Of a stretch of DNA of 64,000 nucleotides, positions 41,991-52,750 are shown piece by piece. The notes under the pieces are model-generated. The model did no database searches. It was not told the DNA's origin and was given only the letters and a program-made list of their open reading frames with translations. Source of the DNA: Lepiota brunneoincarnata (lineage: Eukaryota > Basidiomycota > Agaricomycetes > Agaricales > Agaricaceae); assembly GCA_023014365.1 (NCBI GenBank), contig JAEBUN010000003.1:434001-498000 (forward strand). Reading direction: 5' to 3'. Within the stretch, counting starts at the first letter, position 1. Every line of letters begins with the position of its first letter. A program made the position numbers and the translations under genes.

Positions 41991-43350
41991 ATGGCTTCAT
42001 CTATCCCCAACCTTCAAGTTGAGCTCGACGATCTCATCAGCAATGCCAAAGGTCGTCTTCAGCGCCTGCTAAACGGTCAAGTCGCTCGTCCCCTCGTCGA
42101 GAAGGCTCTCCTTGCGTTCGATGCCCCTGGGGTATGTCTATTCTTTCCATGCTTCTCTCACCATTCCTCAATCATTTCTAGTCTGCTTATATTGAAGCGT
42201 TATTGGAGGATAACAAGGCTATCAAGCTTCATGTCAACCAGGACTACATCTTCCGTATTTGCAAGCTCTACAAAATTTACCAAAACAACTACCATTCGTC
42301 TTATGAGGTGCCCATGATCTATAAGGCGCTCTCTGAGTGCTGTAGCCGCATTAATTGCATTCACTCTGAAGAATCCCACAAAACCCGGACCAAAGAGGCT
42401 CAGAACCCATCGTCCACGACTGGCTCTCCTTCCTCTAATGTTGCTGAAGGCTCTGCTGTCCCCAAACACATAAGCTTAGCATTCTTTTGGCTTTAATCAT
42501 CTTCTTATGTATAAGCTTAGCCTCACAAGGGTCGCAAGGCCCCTGTCTCTGCTGCTGTTGTGGTAGACACCGATACCAAGCCTGCGGAGAGTATGAACAG
42601 TGCCTCCAACTCCCAAGCAACTGGTGCTGACACAGTAATCTAGCTGCTTCTCAACCTATCACATTGGCTGAGATCATCGCTCGCCTTCAGGACATGATGG
42701 TCGATGAGGAGGTCTCTCAAGCTGTCGTTGAAGAGGTTCGTGTAGTTCTGCCTTATCGCAAGCGTCGTTTGTCTACTTCCGCAATGGTGCACCAGCTCCA
42801 CTCCCCCCAACCACTGATCCTGACTTCCTCCCTCTTTAGGAGACTGTCAAAAAGTCCTCATCGTCTAAAGGCACCGTCCGTCTTCTTCCCTATTGTCAAG
42901 TTCCCAATATGAACACTAAACACTGCTGTTATGTCTGGGCTGAACAGGTTCTAGCCAAAGCCAGCACCAATACTGCCAAGCGTGCCCGTACCGAGTCTGC
43001 TTCTGATGAGTGCACCTTCGCAGGCTTATCCGGTGGGCAATTTCTCACTTCTGTTCGCTAAGCTTAGCGGTTCTGACACTTGTTCCAGGCAGCTCGTTTG
43101 CTCCAGGAACTCCAAAACCTCCTGTCTCACTCTTGCGATGAGTACGAGTCCGAATCTCACAGTGACAATGCTTGGGCTGTCAAATGCGACCTCAATTCGC
43201 TCAGCCGGGACTTCATCGAGGCTATTCCCTCGCTCGAAGCTAACTTAAAGAGGTTCCAATTCCTTATTCAAGAGCACATCTGTCTCAAAAGTCTTTTGTG
43301 CAACCTTTCCAACTTGAAAAAGCCCTTACCGCTTAAGCTTAATGCTTTTA
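41991..43350 (+). pseudogene. Antisense gene 2 of element C
   Basis: Exon 1 (41991-42131) encodes MASSIPNLQVELDDLISNAK...; the intron 42132-42181 has GTATGT and CTAG borders. Exon 2 (42182-42470) encodes IEALLEDNKAIKLHVNQDYI and a Cys-containing ALSECCSRINC segment. The next donor reads CACATAAGC where copy B has CGCGTAAGC, so GT became AT. Later exons (KGRKAPVSAAVVVDTDTK, ITLAEIIARLQDMMVDEEVS, and a C-terminal AARLLQELQNLLSHSCDEYES block to about 43350) are readable with frame changes. It has a mixed helical, charged composition. No known family was recognised. Confidence 0.6.
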
Positions 43351-43412
43351 CAGTCCCTAGGATAGTTTTCCTTCGATAAGTAGATAGTTCTGTCCACAAT
43401 ATCAGGTTTTTT

Positions 43413-45195
43413 CTATCCTCCCAACTCTTCTGGCTCCCATCTGTCACTAGGCTCATCCTCAGTAGTCTCCTCCAGGGTCTTCAGTCCCTCTGATGACAGA
43501 TCTATCAACTCTTGTAACTCCAGCGGCAATGGCATATGTTTTCTGGCTAAGTAGGGAATTACTCTGAACGCCACCACTTTATTCTGCCATACAGAACCAT
43601 CCAACTCTACCAGGATATAAGATCCTCCCTTTGATCTAGATATGACCACCATGGGTCCTAGATACCTGGGTTTCATCTTCCTGTCTGCTGAGCTCTCTAT
43701 TGCTGTATTTCGCACTAATACTAAATCTCCCGGGCCGAAGCAATAATCTTTTATCTTATGCGCTGCTTGTCATTCCATCTCCCAAGCCTTGTTAAGCTTA
43801 GTGTCTGAAACACACTGACGCATCTCCTCAACATGCCAAACATGTTTTGCTAAAGCCTGAGCTCAATATCCTATCAACCCGGCCGTGGTCAAGTACTTAT
43901 TGGTAGCTGCACTAGCCAAGTGGCCTCTTTGACATCCAAAGGTAGCATCGGGTGCGCTCCAGTTACCAAAAAGTACAGGGAACACCCCATTCCTTTTCTA
44001 ATGGTGATCTGATCTGCCCACATAATGTGCAGTAGGTGCCAATACCACTTTTTGATGTCTCCATCTGTAGCTTTGTACAACATTTGTCACACATCCCAGT
44101 GGGGTCACTCAATAATCCCGTTCGCCTTGGAATTGTAAGGAGATATCATTACTCCCTTTATCCCATATTTTTCATCCAGCCACCAAACAGCTTTCTTAAA
44201 TGGAGAACCGTTGTCCGTGACAATCTTCACTATACAGCCCCATTGGCAAATGATATCTTCAAATAACCACTGTGCGATCAAACTGGCATTCTCTTTTCTC
44301 AACGCTCTTGCCTCCATCCAGGATGACAGTCCACACCTTCCATGCACAATATAACTACACCCATTAGAACTTGGCGTCATATGTAGTGTGTCCACATGTA
44401 GCACTTGGAATATCAACGGCATGGGCATTACTATTGGCGGCATCTCAATGATCACCTTTTGCTGTTGCTGGCATAGATGGCACGATTGCACATACCAAGC
44501 TACGTCTCCTTCAACTTCCGGCCACCAGAACCTCTGCATTATAAGCTTAGTGGTTGCGTATTTTCCTCTGTGTCCTAGGAAGTTGTGGCTGGCTCGCAAC
44601 ATATACATACATTGCTCCTTATCCACTACTAGCTGATGCTGACTGCTAGGGCTCATCCTATACAGTCTCCCCTCTTTGTCCAAGAAGAAATGCTCCACCA
44701 TATGCTTAAGCTTACGCAGATCTGGCTCATCCAAGCCTTCAGCTGCACTACTGTCCCCTGTTTTCAGGTATTCCCTGACTTTGGGTATTCTTTTGTCTTG
44801 TATTTGCGCTGTATCTGTCCTGCGCGACTCATCATATGCTTCCTTTATCTCGGTCAACTTTTCCTCTTCAAAATCTGGCACTAGCCTGACATCCGTCATT
44901 AAGCTTAGTACTTGTCAATGGTTTTCTGGACAGGCTGGGTCTTCTATAACCCTAAGCTTAGCCTGTTGTTCATCCAAGTACTCTTCCCAAGCTTGATCCA
45001 GCTCATACTCGAAATCATACACATCACGCGCCAGACCCTGGTTGAAGCCAGAGCGACTGTCAATCTCATCGCAGAAGGCTTCCAAGGGTAAAGGATCTGC
45101 GGCCCCTGGATCTTCTTTGATCAATTCGAACTCCTCTCCCTCATCCTCGGATCCATCGTCAAAGTGACAGGCTGTCTCATCACCGGGATAGTAGC
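43413..45195 (-). pseudogene. Element C pol: integrase
   Basis: It reads from 45124 down with FNQGLARDVYDFEYELDQ, a TGA at about 44914 (Arg site), then 264 open residues (44899-44105) holding HNFLGHRGKY...CHLCQQ and the three catalytic residues in VLHVDTLHM, VTDNGSPF and [12 protein letters not shown] then interrupts IIE(R). The C-terminal part (44083-43889, 43715-43413) is frameshifted but matches copy B. It shows the empty site (GCGC) of the solo LTR and the empty site of element D present in copy B. Confidence 0.88.
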
Positions 45196-45196
45196 G

Positions 45197-46771
45197 TCAC
45201 CTGGACAGTCCATCTGGTCCAAAGGTCTTCCCTTCTTTGTGTACTAGCATGAAGTGGAACGATCTAATGAAGTCCACCCAGCGGTTTACTGTAGCGTTTG
45301 GGAGCTTTTCTGGGTTGTTTAACATCCCAAAGAGAAACTTCGCATCTGTTTCCACCACTAAGTTTCTTGATCCCCACAGTAAATATTTCTCTTGTTCCAG
45401 CACCATTCTTAAGCCGCATAGCTCTCACTTGGGCTGAGAGTATCTCTGCTGTCTTTCATCCAATAATATTGACCCAAACTTCACATAATGTATAAGCTTA
45501 GGGTCTTCTCCATCTCACTGATATATGTAGTATCCCACTGCCCTCCATGAGGTATCCACGGCTACTACTATGGGTTGTTTACTCAGGAATTTGGGGTTCC
45601 TGGTCGGGAAACAGCATTGAATCGCATCTTTCAGCTCCTGCTGCGCTTTCCATTCATTTTCTCCCCATTCAAACTCTTGCCCTTTCTTAAGCTTTTTGTA
45701 TAGAGGTGCAGCAATGGCTATGAACTTCGGGATATGATTCCTGCAGCGCGTAGCTGTTCCTAGAAAACCCCTTAGCTTGGAGACATTCTCGCAATCCCCC
45801 CATCTTAATATCTTCCCAATGGTGTCTGTGGCAGGCAACCGTCCTTTATAAGAGCATTCAAAACCCACTACGGTGATTTCATCAGCGCAGATAGTTGTCT
45901 TGGGCCCAGAGAAGGTTCCTCCTACGTATTTCATCCTCTGTAGAATCCTATTGACCGTCTGCATGTGTTCCCATACAAATCGTCGGATCCCTGGGTTTTC
46001 TTTCAGCATCTCTTCCATGCCATCTGGCAACTCATATCTAGTTTTTGGTCCTCTGATAGGTACATCATCTATGTACGGCATTGTGTATTCTGGTATCTCA
46101 CTGGCTAGGATCGCTGTTACATCCTCATGAAATATAGGCACTGAATTGGTCCATCCCATGGGTAATGTCACTAAGCGTAGCGCTCCAAAAGGCATCTGGA
46201 ACGTTGTTAAGTCCCGAGATGACTCAGCTAACAGTTGCTCATCATAGCCAACATATAGGTCCAGAATGCCTCTGCAAGCTCTGCCTGCGAAGTGCATTGC
46301 CAAATCTTCTGTTGCTGGTGGCAGTCCTGAATGTGCTATCATCACTCTGTTCAGCGGTTCCAAGCTGTGTACCAGTCTCAAACTTTTCCCATCTTTCTTC
46401 ACCACACAGAACCATCTGGATCTATAGGATGAGTTTGATGGCTCGTATACACCAGCACTAATCTTTCTCTTTATAATGGCACAAACTTCATCATAGATTG
46501 CTGGTGGAATCGGAATGGGCTTCTCAACCCACGGAGTATGTTCTACCATCGGTATCTCGATCAGCAGGAAGAAGTCTTCCCTAAAACATCCCCTCTCCTC
46601 ATCTGTCCATGCAAATGCCCTTTCTTGAAGCATCATGACCTGGTGCATCAGCTTTCTCTCTTCTGGCCACAAGAAATCCCCTGCATGGGCTTCGTCCAGC
46701 TTAAGCTTACACTCCTCCATATATCTGCCTGTCGGGGCAAACTCTGGCGGATGCATGCTAAGCTTAGGCAT
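45197..46771 (-). pseudogene. Element C pol: reverse transcriptase and RNase H
   Basis: 418 residues are open at 46771-45515 with IPPAIYDEVCAIIKRKI, SSYRSRWFCVVKKDGKSLRL, PFGALRLVTLPMGWTNS, YIDDVP and RNase H AVDTSWRAVGYYIYQ. A stop after that block (TGA at about 45512-45514) separates it from the RNase H tail (45406-45197; ETDAKFLFGMLNNP, HKEGKTFGPDGLSR). All RT catalytic residues are intact. Upstream of 46771 the frame has a TGA-type break before the protease region. Confidence 0.9.
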
Positions 46772-46798
46772 TCCTGCCAGTGGATCCCCTTTTATTTC

Positions 46799-48291
46799 TC
46801 ATTTTATCCTAAATCTCTCTGGTAGATCACCCAACACTGGCCTCACTTTTAAAGTGACTGGTTTATATTTCTTCCCAGCCAGGCATTGTACAGTATCTTT
46901 GTCATCCCCTTCAGTTTCAAAGACAGTTATTCCCTGACCCTCCGTATCCTGTGCGTTGGCGATGTGCCCTAGGCACAATAATGCTGTTGCTTTATCTTCC
47001 TGTGGGCAGTCCTCATCGCATATGACTTGGTCAATGAACATTAGCTGTAGCTCGGCCTCTGAGAAGCTTCCTTTTGCTAAGCTTAGTGTTTGTGCAATGA
47101 CAGGGCCCTTCTCATCATCATAGTCTCTTATACAAGCCACCTCTCCTTGTCCCTCAATCAACTCATTGAGGTTTCTTGAAAATTTTGACTGTTTTCCCTA
47201 AGCCTAGGAGGATTACACTCTCCTCAAGCATAAGTTGGTAACACAGCCCTTTCTCTGGTATTTGGGTCCGTAATAACCAAGGTTTGCTTGCCACTGGCGC
47301 TATTCCTGACTTCGCTAGCCATCATTACATCAAAGGGTCGTCCCAGGAGTACTTGATACGCGGGGTTATGAACAATGTGAACTTGCAAATAGATTGTGAC
47401 TCCCCCACAGGTAAAGCCTATGTTCTTTGCCAATCCACAAGTCTTTTAAACCTGCCCATTTGCACTCTGCAAATTTATCGTAGTATCTGGGTCCCAAGAA
47501 ACTTGACATGCAATTGCCGCTTCCTAACTCATGAAGACAATCTGTGACCCACTATCTAGCAAGGCCTCTTCCTGCCAAATCCCATTTATCAGAGTTGGCA
47601 CTACTCTCAACGGCTCACATTCTTTCGCAATAAACACTTGCCGTCCCCTGTCTCTTTGGGGCAGTGACTCCAAGTACTGCATGATTGGATCCTGAGCTAC
47701 CCAGGCTTGGGTTGCCGAGCCTTCTCGGAGCACCATATCATATTTCCGAGGACCATCTGCTAGCTCCGTTATCATGACTTGTACTGGCCCACTATTAATC
47801 TCTATATCTTCTGTATCATCGTCCCTGGGCCCTACTCCTGCTATTAAGCTTTGACTTGTGGGTACCTGTTTTCTCATAATGCGCTCTCTATAAGCATTCC
47901 TGTATATCGGTGATAATGCCAAGAGTTCTCCATGTGATACTGAGGCTTCTTGCTTCAATACCCTGCTGAGTACTTCCTCAACATCAACATTCCTCTCTAT
48001 AGGGGCCTGGTGCTTATACACAGGCTCCTTCTTGGATGGTTCCATCCTTCTGACAGGCAGTGGTGGTACCTCAACAACTGGGCACAGTGGTTTCACATTT
48101 TCATATGGTAATTCTCCTGCTGCAGCATGCATTGGTTTCTCCGTTGTCTGCCCTATTTCCTCATTTTCTGATTCATCTGATTGCTCAGAATCCGACACGT
48201 CCTCAGGAGTCTGTCCTCTGGCGAAGGCGACCTTCTTCTTCAGAGTTGGCTCCTTCCTCGAACCCTTTAGAAACCCGACTCTGAGTTCCAA
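46799..48291 (-). pseudogene. Element C pol: linker and aspartic protease
   Basis: In the -1 frame after gag, 255 residues are open (48291-47524): an acidic/Pro-rich linker, then EEALLDSGSQIVFMS with the DSG triad, ended by TAG where copy B has Gln (CAG to TAG). Frames 47433-47224 and 47161-46799 continue the protease fold (CGGVTIYLQVHIVHNP, LLGRPFDV) and a conserved spacer. There is no LTR insertion here, showing the empty site for the E LTR in copy B. Confidence 0.85.
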
Positions 48292-50009
48292 GTCTTTGCG
48301 CCACTTCTGGTGTCCAAATACTGGCTTGCCGAGGGCGTACCATCCGTCAAACTGCTAAGCTTAGCCTGTATCTGGGCCAATTGCTCGGCCAAAGACTGTA
48401 TTTCGATGTTATCCTCCTTCCTGGTCATAAGCTTAACCTTTGGGGCACTCCCAGCATGGATGGCAGCTGTCTCCAACATTTCCATGTGCTGCTTCAGACG
48501 ATAGACTTCTTCTTCTGCTGGTGACCTTTGGTTTTCTGACCTTGGGAACGCTCTCTGTGCAAACACCGCTGACATTGGCACTTGCGGTAACTCAGGCTCA
48601 ACCTCCGGCAGTTCTGGTATCTGAACGAAGAGTTGTCCCTTTGTCGCATAGTACTTTGCCACTTTCTCTTTAATAGGCCCTTCTCCTCGAGGGATACTCG
48701 AGCCATCTCCCATATATATTTTGTTCCCTTTGACTCTAATTCGGCCAGCTTGTTTATCCGCCTCCATGTCTGGGCAGAATAACCAACTATGCCCTAATAA
48801 CCAGCAGTAGAAACACTTGCGGTCGGAAAGCGACCCTGCTGACCCACTTCCGGTATTCCTCTGAGCGTGATTATAACCGGCATGATTATGTCTGTCTTTT
48901 GCCAAGCTCTCTAAGTATGATTTTAAAGTATGCCCCTGGATATTCATGAGGTCCTTAAGCTCAGCAAGGCCACCTGCCTTCTGCGAGACTTCATCCTGAA
49001 ATTTCTGCTTTAAGCTTTGCAGCTCTCGCTTTACTACCAGGTCATAAGTCCCTGTTCCGGACGTCACAGGTGGATGGCTCATCGATGCCGAGTTCACCAG
49101 CCTTGAATCCTGATGAAGGGATCGCATAAGTGTTTTGCGAATCAAAATTTCGACAGCTTTATCCACGACGATCCTCCAATCATAGGGGTCCTCTTCGCAT
49201 AAATCCTTCGCAGTCAGTGCCGACCCATCGCTTGCGGTTCTATGCGCCCTGGGGATCGCTAATCTCGCATTGAGTACATCCTGGAACACCAAGTCCAGTG
49301 CGCTCGTAAATAACTCGACTAGTTCTCGGTTTGAGACTACCGTCAGCGACTTCAGACACTTCTCTGCTTCAAGAATGAATTGCCTTTTAAAGTCCAAGAC
49401 TTTATGCTCCTCATTCATCGCAATGCCTCTACTCTCTGCACAGAGTTCCCTCAAGCGTCGCACTGAACCCTGCTCAGCTGCCACAGTCTCGGGGTACTCT
49501 TTCTTTAATCTCTCTATGAAGCCTGTCCAGCTTCCTGCTAGGAACTCCGCAAAACTCATCCACTCTTCATGGATATCCTGGTCCACATATGACACTGCCC
49601 AATTTATTCTTTCTGCCTCATCCATCATCTTCGTTATTGTGAAGAGACGTTCCAGCATCCAGAGATAATTTCTCAATGTCTGTGGTTTGGATGCATCCCA
49701 TCTGGGAGCATTATTGCTAAAGGGAATTGGCATATGCTCGTGTCCCATTTTTCTAGCTGTAGTTGTCGTCAATGGTGTATTTTGGTTTGTCTGTACAGTT
49801 GGAGTTGACTGTGATATTTCTGGTACCGTAGAGGCACCAGGAGGGTTTGTATGAAATGAGTTTTGATTTGGTAAGGCTAAGCTTAGCATAGGAATGGTCT
49901 GACCATCCTGATTTTCGGTGTGCAGTATATGCGCTATGTTGCGAGCTGAGGCTGGAAGCCTTATAGTAATTCTGGGAGCAGTAGAGATCGGCGGTACGGC
50001 TTCTCTCAA
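48267..50009 (-). CDS. Element C Gag
   Basis: The 580-residue frame from ATG 50009 to TAA is uninterrupted. It has a Ser/Thr/Asn-rich N-terminus, a capsid-like region (LRNYLWMLERLF, NWAVSYVDQDI, VLDFKRQFILEAEKC), a coiled-coil-like stretch, a zinc knuckle CFYCWLLGHSWLFC near residue 396, and a Glu/Gln-rich C-terminus. The frame is also open upstream of the ATG to about 50290 without another ATG, so the true start may be non-AUG or upstream. The stop follows the slippery GGGTTTC at 48276-48270. It is the best preserved gag of the family here. Confidence 0.92.
   Translation of the reverse strand: MREAVPPISTAPRITIRLPASARNIAHILHTENQDGQTIPMLSLALPNQNSFHTNPPGASTVPEISQSTPTVQTNQNTPLTTTTARKMGHEHMPIPFSNNAPRWDASKPQTLRNYLWMLERLFTITKMMDEAERINWAVSYVDQDIHEEWMSFAEFLAGSWTGFIERLKKEYPETVAAEQGSVRRLRELCAESRGIAMNEEHKVLDFKRQFILEAEKCLKSLTVVSNRELVELFTSALDLVFQDVLNARLAIPRAHRTASDGSALTAKDLCEEDPYDWRIVVDKAVEILIRKTLMRSLHQDSRLVNSASMSHPPVTSGTGTYDLVVKRELQSLKQKFQDEVSQKAGGLAELKDLMNIQGHTLKSYLESLAKDRHNHAGYNHAQRNTGSGSAGSLSDRKCFYCWLLGHSWLFCPDMEADKQAGRIRVKGNKIYMGDGSSIPRGEGPIKEKVAKYYATKGQLFVQIPELPEVEPELPQVPMSAVFAQRAFPRSENQRSPAEEEVYRLKQHMEMLETAAIHAGSAPKVKLMTRKEDNIEIQSLAEQLAQIQAKLSSLTDGTPSASQYLDTRSGAKTWNSESGF
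48270..48276 (-). promoter_or_regulatory. Candidate -1 frameshift site, element C gag/pol
   Basis: On the minus strand G GGT TTC is followed directly by the gag stop TAA, as in copy B at 22335-22341. The -1 frame is the linker-protease frame. Confidence 0.75.
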
Positions 50010-50294
50010 TACTGCAACTGCTGAACCACTCGCTGTGTTCGCAGCTAAAGAGTTAACGGGATCTTTTTGCTTTTGAGAGGTACTAGCGGCGATGAGGCCT
50101 TCAGAACCTTCTGGACGATTGGAATTCCGAGTAGTTCTCAGTTTTGGGGGGTTGACCTTCCTGAGACTGCTCTCAAAGGACGTTTTGGGTGACTTTACGG
50201 TCTTTGCTTGAACCTTTTTCTGCTTTGCAGGTGAAAGGCAGGCCAGTGTCCAAGTCTTTTGGTGTTTATCTCGTGAAATTCAACTGAAAACCCC

Positions 50295-50311
50295 CCTCAC
50301 AGTGGGCTCCA
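50295..50311 (-). promoter_or_regulatory. Element C primer-binding site, tRNA type
   Basis: TGGAGCCCACTGTGAGG begins two bases inside from the LTR. It differs from copy B only in the right half, where B has CpG-type changes. Confidence 0.6.
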
Positions 50312-50313
50312 GA

Positions 50314-51614
50314 TGAAAAGGTAGAAACTTTCGTAGGTTTTAATATAGATAGTGGGCTTGTTTTCACTAAGCTTAGCCGCAATTCGATAAGCTTAAGCTA
50401 ATACAAGTGGAATGAGATAGATAATGAACAGTTTCGTCTTTTAGGGTGTTCTGGGGGTGCATTCTGACAGCGAAATTCAAGAGAGTAGTGTTTTTAGAGG
50501 TTAACGAACAGCCGTTGAAGTTATCTTAGCCGTACGGTGCAACAATGAAAGGACAATCCCTGTCAGTTCAAAGTGCGGGGTCTCTGGTCTCTGGTCTCTG
50601 GTCTCTGAACTCTGGTCTCTGTCTCTGTCTCTGTCTCTAGCACTCTGGAACTCTAAACTCTGAACTCTGGTCTCTGTCTCTGTCTCTGGGTTGGTCAATG
50701 ACTGAAGAAATCACACTTAACGATGCACACTAAATAGCCCTCTGAAACTGTTCTTGATCACGGCTTGCAGACTTGCATGTGGAAGCAGGGGTGAGACCTC
50801 TTGCTTCTCCACAAACAAGTGCGACTGTATTTATATTGTTTAGATACATACGGGAGATAGTAAATATGAAATAGAAAACAATAAGCTTAATTGTTACAGG
50901 CACTGTAGAACATTTTGGAAGGTTTGGCAGCATTTCTACCTCACCCTGGGTTATGGGTTTTTCTCTGATTAACGAATGGCAATCCAGCCAGACGTGTTCC
51001 ATGCTCATCTGCATTATTCTGCATCCACGCAAGCACGTTAAGTTTCCGGATCAATTATGATCAGAATGTATAGCGGATGGACAATTCCTTGATCCGTTGT
51101 AATTAATCTCAGTTAAGCAGTATGCTGAAGTGCCGGGACCCACAAAGCACTCGTTAATTAGGAGTCTTTGATATTTCTAGGGTTTTGGGCATTGGGTATT
51201 GCCTCCTGAACGTTGGACGTTCCGTTCCATGGTCCGGTCATCATTATTGAACTTGCTATAGACGTAATACGCCTGTGACAGCCGCTAGGTACATTCTTTT
51301 ATGTTCAAACGCATTCGGGTTCATCAGAGAACTGCTCGTAAGGTCCCTTGATGCAACCGGGGTATACTTGATAGGCTATGTAGAGTCCTGAATCCCTCCG
51401 GAGAGCGTTCTGATAGCTTGGTTCACTAAGCTTAGTGATAATGAACTGGTTTGAACACGTCCGAGGCTCGAGTATCCTCAATTCAGTTGAACTGGCTACT
51501 ACGGGATATAGTACCAATCCTCTATAGAGTTCTTTAATGATATAGCCAATGATTCTATGTAGAGAATCATTCCAGAGTATGGAATTCATGTATAGGCATG
51601 AAATTGGCATATCA
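50314..51614 (-). repeat. Element C 5' LTR (family B)
   Basis: 1301 bp, from TGAAAAGG to GCATATCA on the plus strand. Four TAAGCTTA palindromes (50368, 50388, 50882, 51427). It abuts an unrelated chromodomain element (G) at 51615. Confidence 0.92.
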
Positions 51615-52268
51615 CTGCTTAGAAACCATCAATGAGTTCACGCAACGAATGAGGGAGACCCTGGAAGAGGCCAAGTCAGCATTAGTACGAGCTAAAGACC
51701 AAATGGCGAGATACTACAATCAAAACTGCACCCCTGCACCCATTTTCAAGCCTGGGGACTGGGTATACTTGGACGCGAGCGACATCCAGACCACCCAACC
51801 ATCCAAGAAGCTATCCCACCTATGACTCGGCCCTTATGCTATAGAAAGACAAGTTGGTGCCAATGCCTATTGCCTGAAGCTCCCCTATGCAGTGCAACAA
51901 CTCCACCCAGTCTTCAACGTTGTGAAGCTCACACCTGCGCCAGAAGATCCATTCCCGACCTGGAGATGGCCTCCACCACCAGCCCCTCGGCTTATCAACG
52001 GAGAGGAAGAGTGGGAGATAGAAGATCTTCTAGACAGCCGATTTGTGCGGAAGAAACTCAAGTTCCTGGTTAAGTGGAAGGGCTTTAGTCGAGAACACAA
52101 TTCCTGGGAGGATGCAGCTGATGTGCACGCCCTAGAGCTCATCTGGGAGTTCTATGAACAACACCCTAGCGCTCCATGCCACATGCGAGCCCTCCAGTTC
52201 GGCTCCATCCCTTTTCAGCCCCTCCCAACCATCACATCAAGTCGCTGCAATCTTAAAGGGGGGGTAGA
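51615..52268 (+). pseudogene. Family G chromodomain element: integrase C-terminus and chromodomain
   Basis: The sequence starts inside integrase with a region ending RYYNQN, the FKPGDWVYLDASDIQT strand and, after a TGA at 51823, the LGPY...GPY/F-like block and QLHPVFNVVKLTPAPEDP. A chromodomain follows (FLVKWKGFSREHNSWED, about 52040-52130). The upstream part of pol is not in the window; element C begins here. AAAGGGGGGG at 52255-52264 is the polypurine tract. The HPVFNVVKLTPAPEDP and DGEEEWEIE motifs place it in a common basidiomycete chromovirus group, distinct from A, D, E and F. Confidence 0.88.
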
Positions 52269-52750
52269 TGTAAGGGGACACCTCAGAGGCCTCAAAGACA
52301 CTCCTCACATGTCCCACACCCCCAAAACCCCTCAAAGCGTCCCCTTACCCTCCAGCACACTATACCTTCCTCCCTTCAAACACCAGAAGCCCCAGGATAC
52401 CCAGAACAACCCAAGCATCCCATGAAGGTCCTCACAACCCCTCCCTCTCCCCCTCCAGACACTCCCTTGTCACCATATTCACTCCCTCCTTTCATCCTTC
52501 CTTATTCCTACATTAGCAGTGTTGGGACAGTTTGCTTCACCCCCCTATTCATTAATACTGCTTATATAAGTCATGTATATACACAGTTTTTGCCTGCAGG
52601 GGTCTCTTCATCCTATTCTCTTAGGATCCCCCTGCAGGTAAGCCCTCCATATGTACATACCTGGTCAATGACACTTAGGATCCCCCTGCAGGTTCGCCTC
52701 TGCTCCCCTCAGTTCCCCTGAGTTGCCTGGGCCCCCAGGTTGCCCTAACA
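52269..52750 (+). repeat. Family G 3' LTR
   Basis: It starts TGTAAGGG just after the polypurine tract and ends CCCTAACA, an imperfect inverted pair. TTATATAAG near 52563 is a TATA box. The phrase AGGATCCCCCTGCAGGT occurs twice (near 52622 and 52678), with its reverse CCTGCAGGGG at 52592. Confidence 0.75.

Larger units (their letters stand above)
6768..51434. repeat. Dispersed palindrome TAAGCTTA, 49 exact copies by eye, all in family B/C sequence
   Basis: The 8-bp palindrome, often extended to CTAAGCTTAG, occurs four times in each B LTR and about 16-18 times in each internal region, in coding, intron and spacer sequence alike. Examples are 22176, 22248, 23914, 35053, 36703, 37291, 42471, 42512, 44542, 46759, 48356 and 49878. 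None was found in A, D, E, F, G or the host island. About one is expected by chance in the whole window. Confidence 0.85.
39155..51614 (-). mobile_element. Element C: second family B element, opposite orientation, 3' end lost
   Basis: Reading leftwards from its 5' LTR (50314-51614) it has gag, protease, RT/RNase H and integrase on the minus strand, then antisense genes 2 and 1 on the plus strand. It ends at the junction near 39155 with element B, without a 3' LTR. It is the better preserved copy in gag and RT. No target duplication can be tested because both 3' ends are missing. Confidence 0.88.
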
